In this document: piece after piece, positions 49,303 through 57,020 of the stretch
How positions within the stretch are numbered: position 1 is the stretch's first letter
Layout of the letters: every line of letters begins with the position of its first letter
Origin: Flavonifractor sp. An92
Lineage (GTDB): Bacteria; Bacillota; Clostridia; Oscillospirales; Oscillospiraceae
Length of the DNA stretch: 64,000 bases
Assembly (NCBI RefSeq): GCF_002159175.1
Contig: NZ_NFGZ01000003.1
Span: 1-64,000 of the forward strand
Direction of reading: 5' to 3'
Notes under the pieces: model-generated
The model's database searches: none
Seen by the model: only the letters and a program-made list of their open reading frames with translations
Told to the model about the DNA's origin: nothing
Program-made: the position numbers and the translations under genes

Positions 49303-50595
49303 ATGAAGCAAGAGAAGGAGCGCCTGACGCCGGAGGAGGGGGCGGAGCGCATTCTGGACTACGCCCGGAAGAGCCTGGGCCGGGCGGCGCCGCCCCTGCT
49401 GCCGGCGCTCTATCTGCTCCGGAACAAGCCGGTGGAGGTCCCCTGCGGGATGCATACCGATGGGAAACACCTCTACTACCACCCGGCCGCGGTGGTGGCG
49501 GACTTCCGGAAAGACCGGAAGGAACCCATCCGGCAGCTGCTCCACATCACCATCCACGGCATCATGGGCCACATCGGCAAGGCCCGGGGCTACCGGGAGG
49601 AGGCCGGAGCCTTTGACCGGGCTGCCGACCGGAACGTGCAGGACGTGCTCCGTTTCGCCGGGGAGGAGCTGAATGACTATGTACCGGAGCTGTGGGACTG
49701 GCTGGGTCTGCCCTACCGGAGCCTGGAGGAGCACCTGGCGGCGGACGAGGAGGGGGGAGAGGTCCCGACCGTGGACGACCACAGCCTCTGGCGCGCGGAA
49801 GGAACGGAGGCCGACGGAGGGGAAGAGATTCCCGGAGAAGCTGCGGCGCAGTGGCAGGAGGCAGGCCGTCTGGTGCTGGAGGGCCTGCGCACCATGGGCG
49901 GTACATCCTGGGACACACTGGCGGGAGCCCTGGAGAAGGCGCTGGAGCCGGACCGGCGCAGAGGGATCTCCTACCGGGCGCTTTTGGAGGAGCTTTGCCT
50001 TCCACGGACCGCTCCGGAGGAGGACCTGCTGAGCCTGGACCCCATCCTCTACCAGGTGGGCCTGGATCTGCTGGAGGATCACCCGCTGGTGGAGCCCGGC
50101 GAGGAGTCGGAGCGGGCGGTGCGGGGGAATCTGGTGGTGGCGGTGGACACCTCCGGGTCCTGCAGCGGAGCGGTGGCCCGGCGCTTTCTGGGGGAGACCT
50201 TGCAGGTGCTGGAGAGCCTGCGGGGACGGTGGCGGGGCAAGCTGGCCCTGCTCCAGTGCGACAGCAAGATCCAGAGCGCCCGGGTCCTGGAGGACCTGGA
50301 GCTGGACCCGGAGGGGCTGGCGGAGTGCGGCATCTTCCGGGGCGGCGGCGGCACCGACTTCCATCCGGTGTTCCGCTGGGTGAAGAAATGGCGGGAGGAG
50401 ACGGGGGAGGACGTGCTGGGGCTGCTGCTTTTCACCGACGGCTGGGGGGATTTTCCCCGCCGGGCCCCGGGCTACCCCGTGGTGGTTCTGCTGGATGAAG
50501 AAAAGGAGGACGGTTGGTCCGGCTTTGGCAGCGGAGGAGACTATGTGCCGAACTGGGCCAGGAAATACCGGTTAAAGGAGGATTTAGAGCTATGA
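49303..50595 (+). CDS. DUF2201/VWA-like protein with degenerate metallopeptidase motif
   Basis: A 430-residue protein of the type that pairs with MoxR ATPases: an N-terminal DUF2201 putative metallopeptidase region (about 1-230) and a C-terminal VWA-like domain (about 275-430) with MIDAS motif D282-T-S-G-S286 (VVAVDTSGSCSG) and FTDGWGDFP. The expected HExxH is H81-I-T-I-H85 with a further His90; the catalytic Glu is replaced by Ile, so peptidase activity is doubtful. ATG at 49303 follows GAGAGGAGG. It is first in the long cluster and overlaps the MoxR-like gene by 4 bp (ATGA). Metal-ion-dependent protein binding is the likely role. Confidence 0.82.
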   Translation: MKQEKERLTPEEGAERILDYARKSLGRAAPPLLPALYLLRNKPVEVPCGMHTDGKHLYYHPAAVVADFRKDRKEPIRQLLHITIHGIMGHIGKARGYREEAGAFDRAADRNVQDVLRFAGEELNDYVPELWDWLGLPYRSLEEHLAADEEGGEVPTVDDHSLWRAEGTEADGGEEIPGEAAAQWQEAGRLVLEGLRTMGGTSWDTLAGALEKALEPDRRRGISYRALLEELCLPRTAPEEDLLSLDPILYQVGLDLLEDHPLVEPGEESERAVRGNLVVAVDTSGSCSGAVARRFLGETLQVLESLRGRWRGKLALLQCDSKIQSARVLEDLELDPEGLAECGIFRGGGGTDFHPVFRWVKKWREETGEDVLGLLLFTDGWGDFPRRAPGYPVVVLLDEEKEDGWSGFGSGGDYVPNWARKYRLKEDLEL

Positions 50596-52013
50596 GTGAG
50601 AAGTGCATCACGGTGGCGCAGGCCAAGGAGCAGCTGCGCCTGGCGGTGAAGCAGTATTTTGCCAAGGACGCCCAGGGTGTCTACCGGCTGGAGCGCCGCC
50701 GGGCCCGCCCGGTGTGCCTGATGGGCCCGGCGGGGGTGGGCAAGACCGAGCTGGTGCGGCAGGTGGCCCGGGAGGAGGACCTGGCCTTCCTGTCCTACTC
50801 CATCACCCACCACACCCGGCAGTCCCTGCTGGGGCTGCCCAGCCTGCGGGAGGAGGTGGTGGACGGGGAGCGGGTGAGCACTACCCGCTACACCGTCAGC
50901 GAGGTCATCGCCGCCATCTGGCGGGAGATGGAGCGCACCGGCAAGCGGGAGGGCATCCTCTTTCTGGACGAGTTCAACGCCGCCTCGGCCACGCTCCACC
51001 CGGTGATGCTGGAGCTGCTGCAGAACAAGACCCTGGGGACCCATGCCATCCCGGATGGCTGGATGCTGGTGGCGGCGGGCAATCCCGGGGCCTACAACCG
51101 CTCGGCGGAGGGGCTGGACGCCGTGACCGCCGACCGGCTGCGGATGCTCTGGCTGCGGGCCGATCTGAAGGACTGGCGGGCCTACATGGTGCCCCGGGGA
51201 GTCCATCCGGCGGTGCTTTCCTATCTGGAGTGCCACCCGGAGGACCTGTGCTTCTACGGCAAGGAGGAGGGCTTCGCCGCCGTGGTCACCCCCCGGGCGT
51301 GGGAGGACCTCTCCCTCCAGCTGCACTTTTATGAGGAGCAGGGGGCCAAGGTGGACCAGACCGTGGTGGGCCAGGTGCTCCAGTGCGAGCGCATCGCCCG
51401 ACAGTTCATGACCTACTACCGCAAGGGGAACCAGGCGCTGCTGAACCGGACGGTGAAGCTGCTGGACCGGGGGGAGAGCCTGGAGCCGGTGTGGGCCCAG
51501 CTCCGGGAGCTCCCCGACCAGGATGCCTGGGCCCTGACGGCCCGGCTGGTGCGGGAGGTCCAGCGCCTGTGCCGGGAGGGGTGGGACCGGACCGAGGAAC
51601 TGGACCAGCTCCATCCGGCGGTGAAAGAGGCTCTGGCCAGCGGGGACTGTATGGCGGAGCTGCGCCGGAGGGCGGAGGACAGTCCAGTGTATGTCCGGGA
51701 CTTCATCCTGGAGTACCTGGAGCACTGCGGGGAGGACGAGGACGGCGAAGCACTGCGGCGGGCCTTCCGGGATGGGCCGCTGGCCGGGCGCAACGGCGCG
51801 GTGGACCGGGCCTGCGCCTTTCTGGAGCGGAGCGTGGCCTTCTGCAAGCAGTGCTTTTCCGGCCGGCCGCAGCTGGATTACCTCCTGGAGGGGGTCACCC
51901 GGGACCCGGTCTGTCAGAAGGTCATCAGTCTGCGGGAGACCCCCCAGTTCAACCGGGCCGGGAAGGCGTTCTACGGCAAGCAACCCAAGGTGCCCGCCCG
52001 GCGGGCAGTGTGA
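50592..52013 (+). CDS. MoxR-like AAA+ ATPase
   Basis: A 473-residue AAA+ ATPase of the MoxR/RavA type. Walker A MGPAGVGKTELVRQVA (about 41-56), Walker B GILFLDEFNAASATL, sensor region LVAAGNPGAYNRS, then a helical C-terminal half (about 220-473) of unknown function that is larger than in minimal MoxR proteins. It is translationally coupled to the preceding DUF2201/VWA gene; MoxR-VWA pairs act as chaperones that insert metals or activate partner complexes, and occur in several anti-phage systems. The client here may be the nuclease-helicase at the cluster's end, which is inference. Confidence 0.85.
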   Translation: MSEKCITVAQAKEQLRLAVKQYFAKDAQGVYRLERRRARPVCLMGPAGVGKTELVRQVAREEDLAFLSYSITHHTRQSLLGLPSLREEVVDGERVSTTRYTVSEVIAAIWREMERTGKREGILFLDEFNAASATLHPVMLELLQNKTLGTHAIPDGWMLVAAGNPGAYNRSAEGLDAVTADRLRMLWLRADLKDWRAYMVPRGVHPAVLSYLECHPEDLCFYGKEEGFAAVVTPRAWEDLSLQLHFYEEQGAKVDQTVVGQVLQCERIARQFMTYYRKGNQALLNRTVKLLDRGESLEPVWAQLRELPDQDAWALTARLVREVQRLCREGWDRTEELDQLHPAVKEALASGDCMAELRRRAEDSPVYVRDFILEYLEHCGEDEDGEALRRAFRDGPLAGRNGAVDRACAFLERSVAFCKQCFSGRPQLDYLLEGVTRDPVCQKVISLRETPQFNRAGKAFYGKQPKVPARRAV

Positions 52014-52031
52014 TGGAATCAGGAGGTCGGC

Positions 52032-53726
52032 ATGAAAGAGCGTGTGGAGATGGAGCGAGCGGTGTACTGCCCCCTTCCCACCCGGCGGATGGGCCACGGG
52101 GTCTGCCGCACGGCATTTCCGCCGGTGGGGGAGTGGGCGGCGATGCAGCGGGCCATGGCCCAGGCTCCGGCCTATCGGGCGGTGCCCCAGGCTCTCTTTG
52201 AGGGAAATAGGCCGCTGCGGGTGCTCTTCCTCTGGGAGGAGCTGTCCTGCGCCATGCAGTGCGCGGCCATGCTCAGCGCCCGCCCGTCGGTGGGACAGGA
52301 GCGCGAGGAGGACGGAGAGCTGCGGGAGCTGCTGGGCCTCCTGCAAACGGAGGTGGGGACGGAGGGGGAGCACCTGCTGTCGGTGCCGTTGAAGGCACTG
52401 GAGCCCCCGGTGCCCGGCCAGCCCCCGCGCCCGGACCTCCGGGAGGCGGTGGGACAGGGAGCCCACGTGCTGCTGTATGCCCGGCGGGGAGAGACGGTGG
52501 ACGGAGAGCAGATGCTCCCCGTGCTGGCGACCCGTGAGGAGAAGGATCTCTTTCTGGCCCTCCCGGCCGGCGAGGCTCCGGCGGAGCTGGTGCAGGACCT
52601 CCAGTTCGAGTGGGGCTTTACGGTCTGTTCGCTTCCGGCTAACGATGTGGACTACCACAGTCGGGTGCTGGCGGAGCTGGCCCGGCGGGCCGGGGTGGAG
52701 CTCTCGGAGGACGTGGACCTGCCCCAGGTGATCCGGGGTCTGCGGGCCTACCGGGGGGATCACTTCCGGGAGGAGGACCTGGCCACCCTGGTGGACCTGG
52801 TCCGCCATCGGCGCTGCGGACCCTGCGGCACCGGGCAGCTCCTCCTGCAGCCCTACCGGCCGGAGGCACGCCGGGGCCTGGAAGAGCTGGACGGTCTGGG
52901 GGGCCTTACGGAGGTAAAAGAGGAGCTGCGGCGCATCCTGGCCCTGCGGGCCCACGATACCCGCCGGTCCCTTTATGGGGAGAAGGTCCCACCGGCGTGC
53001 TGCAACCTGGCCTTCTGTGGGCCGCCGGGCACCTGCAAGAGCGTGGCCGCCCGGCTGGTGGCCCGCATCCTCCAAGAGGAGGGCGGCGGCAGCGGAGCCT
53101 TTGTGGAGGCGGGGCGGGAGCAGCTGGTGGGGGCCTATCTGGGTCAGACCTCCATCCAGGTGGCCCAGCTCTTCCGCCAGGCCAAGGGGGGCGTGCTCTT
53201 CCTGGATGAGGCGGGGGCTCTGCTGGCCGATCAGGAGGGGCGGGACCCCTACGCGGTGGAGGCGGTGAACGCCCTGGTGCGCCACATGGAGCTCAACCCG
53301 GACACAGTGGTCATCTTTGCCACTTACGGCCGGGAGATGGAGCGGCTCCTGGCCTCCAATCCCGGTCTGGCCAGCCGGGTGTCCCGGGTCATCCACTTCA
53401 AACCCTATGGGGAGGAGGAACTCTGCGACATCCTGGCCTATCTGGCTGCCCGGCGGGGCTATCGCCTGCCGGAGACCTACCGGCAGACCTGTGCGCCCTT
53501 TTTCCGGGAGCTGCGCCGCCAGTGCGGGGAACAGTTCGGAAACGGGCGGGAGGCCCGCCGCCTCCTGGAGGCAGCGGTGGAGGAGCTGGCCCTGCGCACC
53601 CTGGACATGCCGGGAGAGCCTGCCCGCGTCCTCACCCCGGGCGATCTGGAGGAGGCCCGGCGGCGCTTACTGGAGCACTCGGTCCGGCCGGAGGAGGGAC
53701 GCCTGGTACGGACCATCGGATTTTAG
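52032..53726 (+). CDS. CbxX/CfxQ-type AAA+ ATPase with altered Walker A
   Basis: A 564-residue protein. The N-terminal 280 residues form a cluster-specific domain that recurs without ATPase in the product at 55289-56128 (shared LRAYRG and EEDL motifs). The AAA+ module (about 285-560) has GPPGTCKS at 330-337, where Cys335 replaces the usual Gly before Lys336, pore region LVGAYLGQTSIQVAQLF, Walker B GVLFLDEAGALLAD, sensor VIFATYGREME, arginine-finger region NPGLASRVSRVIHF and terminal TIGF. ATG at 52032 follows AGGAGG, 18 bp after the MoxR-like gene. It is the second CbxX-type protein of the locus, and the unusual Walker A may slow hydrolysis. Confidence 0.84.
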   Translation: MKERVEMERAVYCPLPTRRMGHGVCRTAFPPVGEWAAMQRAMAQAPAYRAVPQALFEGNRPLRVLFLWEELSCAMQCAAMLSARPSVGQEREEDGELRELLGLLQTEVGTEGEHLLSVPLKALEPPVPGQPPRPDLREAVGQGAHVLLYARRGETVDGEQMLPVLATREEKDLFLALPAGEAPAELVQDLQFEWGFTVCSLPANDVDYHSRVLAELARRAGVELSEDVDLPQVIRGLRAYRGDHFREEDLATLVDLVRHRRCGPCGTGQLLLQPYRPEARRGLEELDGLGGLTEVKEELRRILALRAHDTRRSLYGEKVPPACCNLAFCGPPGTCKSVAARLVARILQEEGGGSGAFVEAGREQLVGAYLGQTSIQVAQLFRQAKGGVLFLDEAGALLADQEGRDPYAVEAVNALVRHMELNPDTVVIFATYGREMERLLASNPGLASRVSRVIHFKPYGEEELCDILAYLAARRGYRLPETYRQTCAPFFRELRRQCGEQFGNGREARRLLEAAVEELALRTLDMPGEPARVLTPGDLEEARRRLLEHSVRPEEGRLVRTIGF

Positions 53727-53743
53727 AGAGGAGAGAACAGGGT

Positions 53744-55156
53744 ATGGACGTGCTGACGATGGATACGGATCTGGACCTGCTCTTTGACCCGCTGATGCAG
53801 GCGGTCCATTTCGGGAACTATCCCAGGGCCTATGCCATGCTGCGTCGGGGGGAGTTCCCCCGCGGGGAGACGGCGGCCTGGGAGCTGCTGACGGCCGCTC
53901 TGGAGCGGACGCCCCGTCTCTTTGAGCGGCTGCTGGACGTGCTGGGTGAGACGGTGGATCTGGCCAGGCTCACCGGGACCCTCCACGCCCATGAGATGGC
54001 GGGCACGTGCCGGGAATTGACCCTGGAGGGCTCGCTGGGCGCGGCGGCGGCTCTGGTGGGGAGGAAGGAGCACCTGGAACGGCTGCTGGAGCGGGGGCTG
54101 GTGGCCGCCGGTCCGGAGCCGGGCAGCTTTTTGTGGGTGCAGGGCTTCGGGCAGGCGTGGGACCTGTCGCCGCTGGGGGCGGCGGTGGGCGGCGGCAGTT
54201 ATAAGGAGGCCGAACTGCTGCTGGAACGGCAGGAGCGGGACCAGCAGGACTGTGAATCCCTCCGCCGCCTTACCCTGATGGGGCTCTACGCCGACCGGGA
54301 GTCATTGCCGGACGTCACCCGGCGCTGGACGGCCGAACGGGTGGCCCAGCAGCTCTACGGCGTGGAGACGCTGCCGCTGTTCCGGGACGGCGCGGAGGAC
54401 GGGGGGATGGAGTCCCCGGCCAGCCAGCTGCACAACTGGGTCTCGGCCCAGATGGACGTGGCGCCGGTGGAGCAGCTGAGCCGCTGGCTGGAGCGCGGGG
54501 TGTATGGCCCGGCCGAGCTGGAGATCGGCGCCCGGGTCCTGACCGAGCGGATCGAACGGACCCGGGATCAGCACCGCAATCTCCAGGGGTGGCAGGAGGA
54601 GCGGCAGCAGGTCTATGAGCGGCTGAAGCTGCTGCTGCGTGACCGGCCGGAGCTGTGCAGCGGGGGCGTGCTGCTGCAAAAGGCCCTGCAGCTGATGCGC
54701 GGCACGCCGGAGGATCTTCTGCTGCTGCGCCGGGCGCTGGTTCTGCGGGAGGAGCCGGTGGACCTGGGCGAGGGGGAGATCCTGGACGGGCTCAAGGGCA
54801 AGCCCTCCGGTGAGCAGCGAGCGCTGCTGGCGCTGTTGAAGGAGTGCTGCGGCGTTTGGCTGGACACCGGTGTTCTTTGTAGAGAGGATCAGGCGCTTCG
54901 GATGCTTCTGCCTGCGCTGCTGGATTTTGTGGATCTGCGCGTCCGGCCTGGGGAGGACGGGGAGCTCAATCCGCTGGTCTATCACATCGTCCAGAGCGGC
55001 AGCGTGGCGCTTATGAAGCGGGCGCTGAAGCTGGGGTATCTGGAGGGAACGGCAGTGGACGAGCTGCTGGAGCCCCTGCAGGAGCAGGAGGCCGCCGCCC
55101 TCACCGGGCTGGTCCTGGCGGAACTGCCTCACCGGGATCGGAATTACTGCGTCTGA
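53744..55156 (+). CDS. Ankyrin-repeat-like protein of unknown function
   Basis: A 470-residue all-helical soluble protein. Several segments fit degenerate ankyrin helices, for example DPLMQAVHFGNYPRAYAMLR, SPLGAAVGGGSYKEAELLLE and NPLVYHIVQSGSVALMKRAL. No enzymatic motif is seen. ATG at 53744 follows GAGAGGAGAG, 17 bp after the AAA+ gene, so it is in the same operon. Ankyrin-like proteins usually serve as protein-binding scaffolds, which would suit an assembly role. An independent promoter follows this gene, so it ends the first transcription block. Confidence 0.68.
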   Translation: MDVLTMDTDLDLLFDPLMQAVHFGNYPRAYAMLRRGEFPRGETAAWELLTAALERTPRLFERLLDVLGETVDLARLTGTLHAHEMAGTCRELTLEGSLGAAAALVGRKEHLERLLERGLVAAGPEPGSFLWVQGFGQAWDLSPLGAAVGGGSYKEAELLLERQERDQQDCESLRRLTLMGLYADRESLPDVTRRWTAERVAQQLYGVETLPLFRDGAEDGGMESPASQLHNWVSAQMDVAPVEQLSRWLERGVYGPAELEIGARVLTERIERTRDQHRNLQGWQEERQQVYERLKLLLRDRPELCSGGVLLQKALQLMRGTPEDLLLLRRALVLREEPVDLGEGEILDGLKGKPSGEQRALLALLKECCGVWLDTGVLCREDQALRMLLPALLDFVDLRVRPGEDGELNPLVYHIVQSGSVALMKRALKLGYLEGTAVDELLEPLQEQEAAALTGLVLAELPHRDRNYCV

Positions 55157-55180
55157 GCGCCCAAACAATTATATCGAAAT

Positions 55181-55194
55181 GCGAAATTTTTCGC
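55181..55194. promoter_or_regulatory. Palindrome upstream of the second cluster promoter
   Basis: GCGAAATTTTTCGC, 6-bp arms around TT, 9 bp upstream of the -35 at 55204. It is a possible operator. Confidence 0.35.
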
Positions 55195-55203
55195 TGGAAC
55201 ACA

Positions 55204-55232
55204 TTGTGCTTTTGCGCAAGAGCCGCTATAAT
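55204..55232 (+). promoter_or_regulatory. Internal promoter for the second half of the cluster
   Basis: TTGTGC (55204-55209), 17-bp spacer, perfect TATAAT (55227-55232). Confidence 0.7.
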
Positions 55233-55288
55233 ACGAAGTGCGATTTGAGTGAATTCGACAAAAATATTACCGGAAGGGGGCGCGCCCA

Positions 55289-56128
55289 TTGAGTTCCAAT
55301 CAAACCATCGCCGATCTGGTCCAGCGGGGGCGCTACCCGGGCTTCCGTCTGGAGGAGGCGGTCTGGTACCGGCTGCTGTACTGGCGGAGCGAAGAAGCGC
55401 TGATGGCCTCCCTTGCCGCAGCGCCACACCTCTCCCAGGTGCGGCCCCTCCGCCTGCTGGAGCAGGCCCGCGGCAGCCTCCAGGTCATTCTGCTGACCGA
55501 GGACCGGTACGCCGCCCGGCAGACGGCGGTGCATCTGGCCACCCTGGCCTGCAAGAGGTGGAGCGGAGATGTGGAACCGGCGGACACCTGCGAAGGGCCG
55601 GTGCTGGCGGTGGTCACCGCCGCCGGATTGGACCGGGGACTGCCGGCTGGCCTGCCTCACCGTCCCGGCGCGCTGATGCTGGAGGCGCCGGAGGGGCGGC
55701 CGCTGACGGAGACGGACAAGCGGCGGATGGAGGAGGCCCTCTTTGACGCCCATGGGAGCGGAGCGCACTGCTTTCTCTCTCTGAAGCCGGAACAGGTGGA
55801 CGAGGCCTGGGTGGAGGAGCTGCGCTTCTGCGCCGGGTATCAGGTCTGCCGGGTGGGCCGCCCGGAGCAGGAATACCTCTGCCGGGTGCTGCGGGTCCTG
55901 GGCGCGGAGCTGGGGCTGGAGCTGCGGGAGGTGGATCTGGACCGGGTGGTGGACCACCTGCGGGCCTACCGGGGCCGTGCCTTTTGCGAGGAGGATCTGG
56001 AACGGCTGCTGCTGTGGTGCGTGCAGCGCCAGAACGTGCTGACCCAGCCCCTGCGGACCGCGGACCTGCTCTTCCGGCCGGTCCGCTACCGCTGGAATCA
56101 GCAAGAAGGAGGAGAAACCGATGTGTGA
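55289..56128 (+). CDS. ATPase-less paralogue of the N-terminal domain of the second AAA+ protein
   Basis: A 279-residue protein with no known family. Its last 110 residues align by eye with the pre-AAA region of the product at 52032-53726: AGYQVCRVGRPEQEYLCRVL against FEWGFTVCSLPANDVDYHSRVL, VDLDRVVDHLRAYRG against VDLPQVIRGLRAYRG, then EEDLERLLLWCVQRQN against EEDLATLVDLVRHRRC, and QPLRTADLLFRPVRY against TGQLLLQPYRPE. It stops where the AAA+ module would begin. TTG at 55289 follows GGAAGGGGG; no nearby ATG fits. It overlaps the next gene by 8 bp. It may form mixed complexes with the AAA+ protein or act as its adaptor. Confidence 0.72.
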   Translation: MSSNQTIADLVQRGRYPGFRLEEAVWYRLLYWRSEEALMASLAAAPHLSQVRPLRLLEQARGSLQVILLTEDRYAARQTAVHLATLACKRWSGDVEPADTCEGPVLAVVTAAGLDRGLPAGLPHRPGALMLEAPEGRPLTETDKRRMEEALFDAHGSGAHCFLSLKPEQVDEAWVEELRFCAGYQVCRVGRPEQEYLCRVLRVLGAELGLELREVDLDRVVDHLRAYRGRAFCEEDLERLLLWCVQRQNVLTQPLRTADLLFRPVRYRWNQQEGGETDV

Positions 56129-57002
56129 GCAAGTGGACCTGGCGCGTGTCTGGCCCAAATCCTATTTCAAGCAGCTCTTTCTTCCGGACACGGCGGAAGC
56201 AGGGGCGTACCGGGAGCCGTTTGACTGGATTGACCTGAATAAGTTTTCTGCGGCACGGGACGGCATCTGGTTTACCGCCAACCAATTGGTCTGCCGTCCG
56301 GGCGAGGTGGAGCTGACGGTGGCCTGGATGCCCATGCGGGGGCCGGTGCTTGGCAGCGAGGATATGCAGTTTGAGCCCTGCCTGCTGACCTATGAGCCGG
56401 GCCAGCGGGTGGTCCCGTTCACAATGGGGGGTGTTCCGCTTCTGTGGGACCTGGAGGACCAGTTCATCCGCAGTGGGCCGGACCCCGGACCGGGAGTGGA
56501 GCGGGAAGTTTTTCCCTGGCTGTATGTGGTGGACCAGCAGATGCTCCGGGTGCGGCGGGACTACGCCGAGGCCAACCTGTCCCAGGCCTGTCTGGACTAC
56601 GCCTTCCGGGCCACCGAGGCGGGCTACGACTGGTATATGGGGGATGGATCGTGGAGCCCGCTGGTCTATGAGTGCTTCGAGGCCCTCTGGCCCGTGTGGA
56701 ACCGGAAGGAGAAGCGGAAGGTCCGTCTGGCTCTGGAACAGGGCGCGGAGATGGAGATCCTGGAAGAGAACGTGGAGGAGGAAAAAGCGCTGCTGGACTT
56801 TCAGGACCTGGGCTGCAGCGCCACTCTGGACGCCTACGAGCTGACGGCATATCTGGAGCGGTGTGCCGGGCACTATCTCAAGTCCAGCGGCCTGTCCTGG
56901 AGGGAGATGGAGCGCGACCTGATCGGACGGGAGTTGATCCTGAAAGAGCGGGAGAAGCAGTTTTATGAACAGCAGACGAGACTGGAAGAGAGTCAAGTTT
57001 AA
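56121..57002 (+). CDS. Cluster protein of unknown function
   Basis: A 293-residue soluble protein that I do not recognise. It has a mixed alpha/beta N-terminal part (WPKSYFKQLFLPDTAEAGAY, VELTVAWMPMRGPVLGSEDM) and a long charged helical C-terminus (about 190-293, ending in a probable coiled coil: GRELILKEREKQFYEQQTRL). No catalytic or metal motif is visible. ATG at 56121 follows GAAGGAGGAGA and overlaps the preceding stop, so the two are coupled. Confidence 0.7.
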   Translation: MCEQVDLARVWPKSYFKQLFLPDTAEAGAYREPFDWIDLNKFSAARDGIWFTANQLVCRPGEVELTVAWMPMRGPVLGSEDMQFEPCLLTYEPGQRVVPFTMGGVPLLWDLEDQFIRSGPDPGPGVEREVFPWLYVVDQQMLRVRRDYAEANLSQACLDYAFRATEAGYDWYMGDGSWSPLVYECFEALWPVWNRKEKRKVRLALEQGAEMEILEENVEEEKALLDFQDLGCSATLDAYELTAYLERCAGHYLKSSGLSWREMERDLIGRELILKEREKQFYEQQTRLEESQV

Positions 57003-57020
57003 ATGAGGAGGAACATTCAA

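Noticed and set aside
50541-53396. A 951-codon reverse-strand open frame over the MoxR-like and AAA+ genes
   Set aside because: Shadow of high-GC coding DNA, rich in His/Gln/Leu without recognisable domains.
57003-57020. ATG at 57003 as the start of the zinc-ribbon protein
   Set aside because: It overlaps the GAGGAGG ribosome site that serves ATG 57021 and adds only MRRNIQ.
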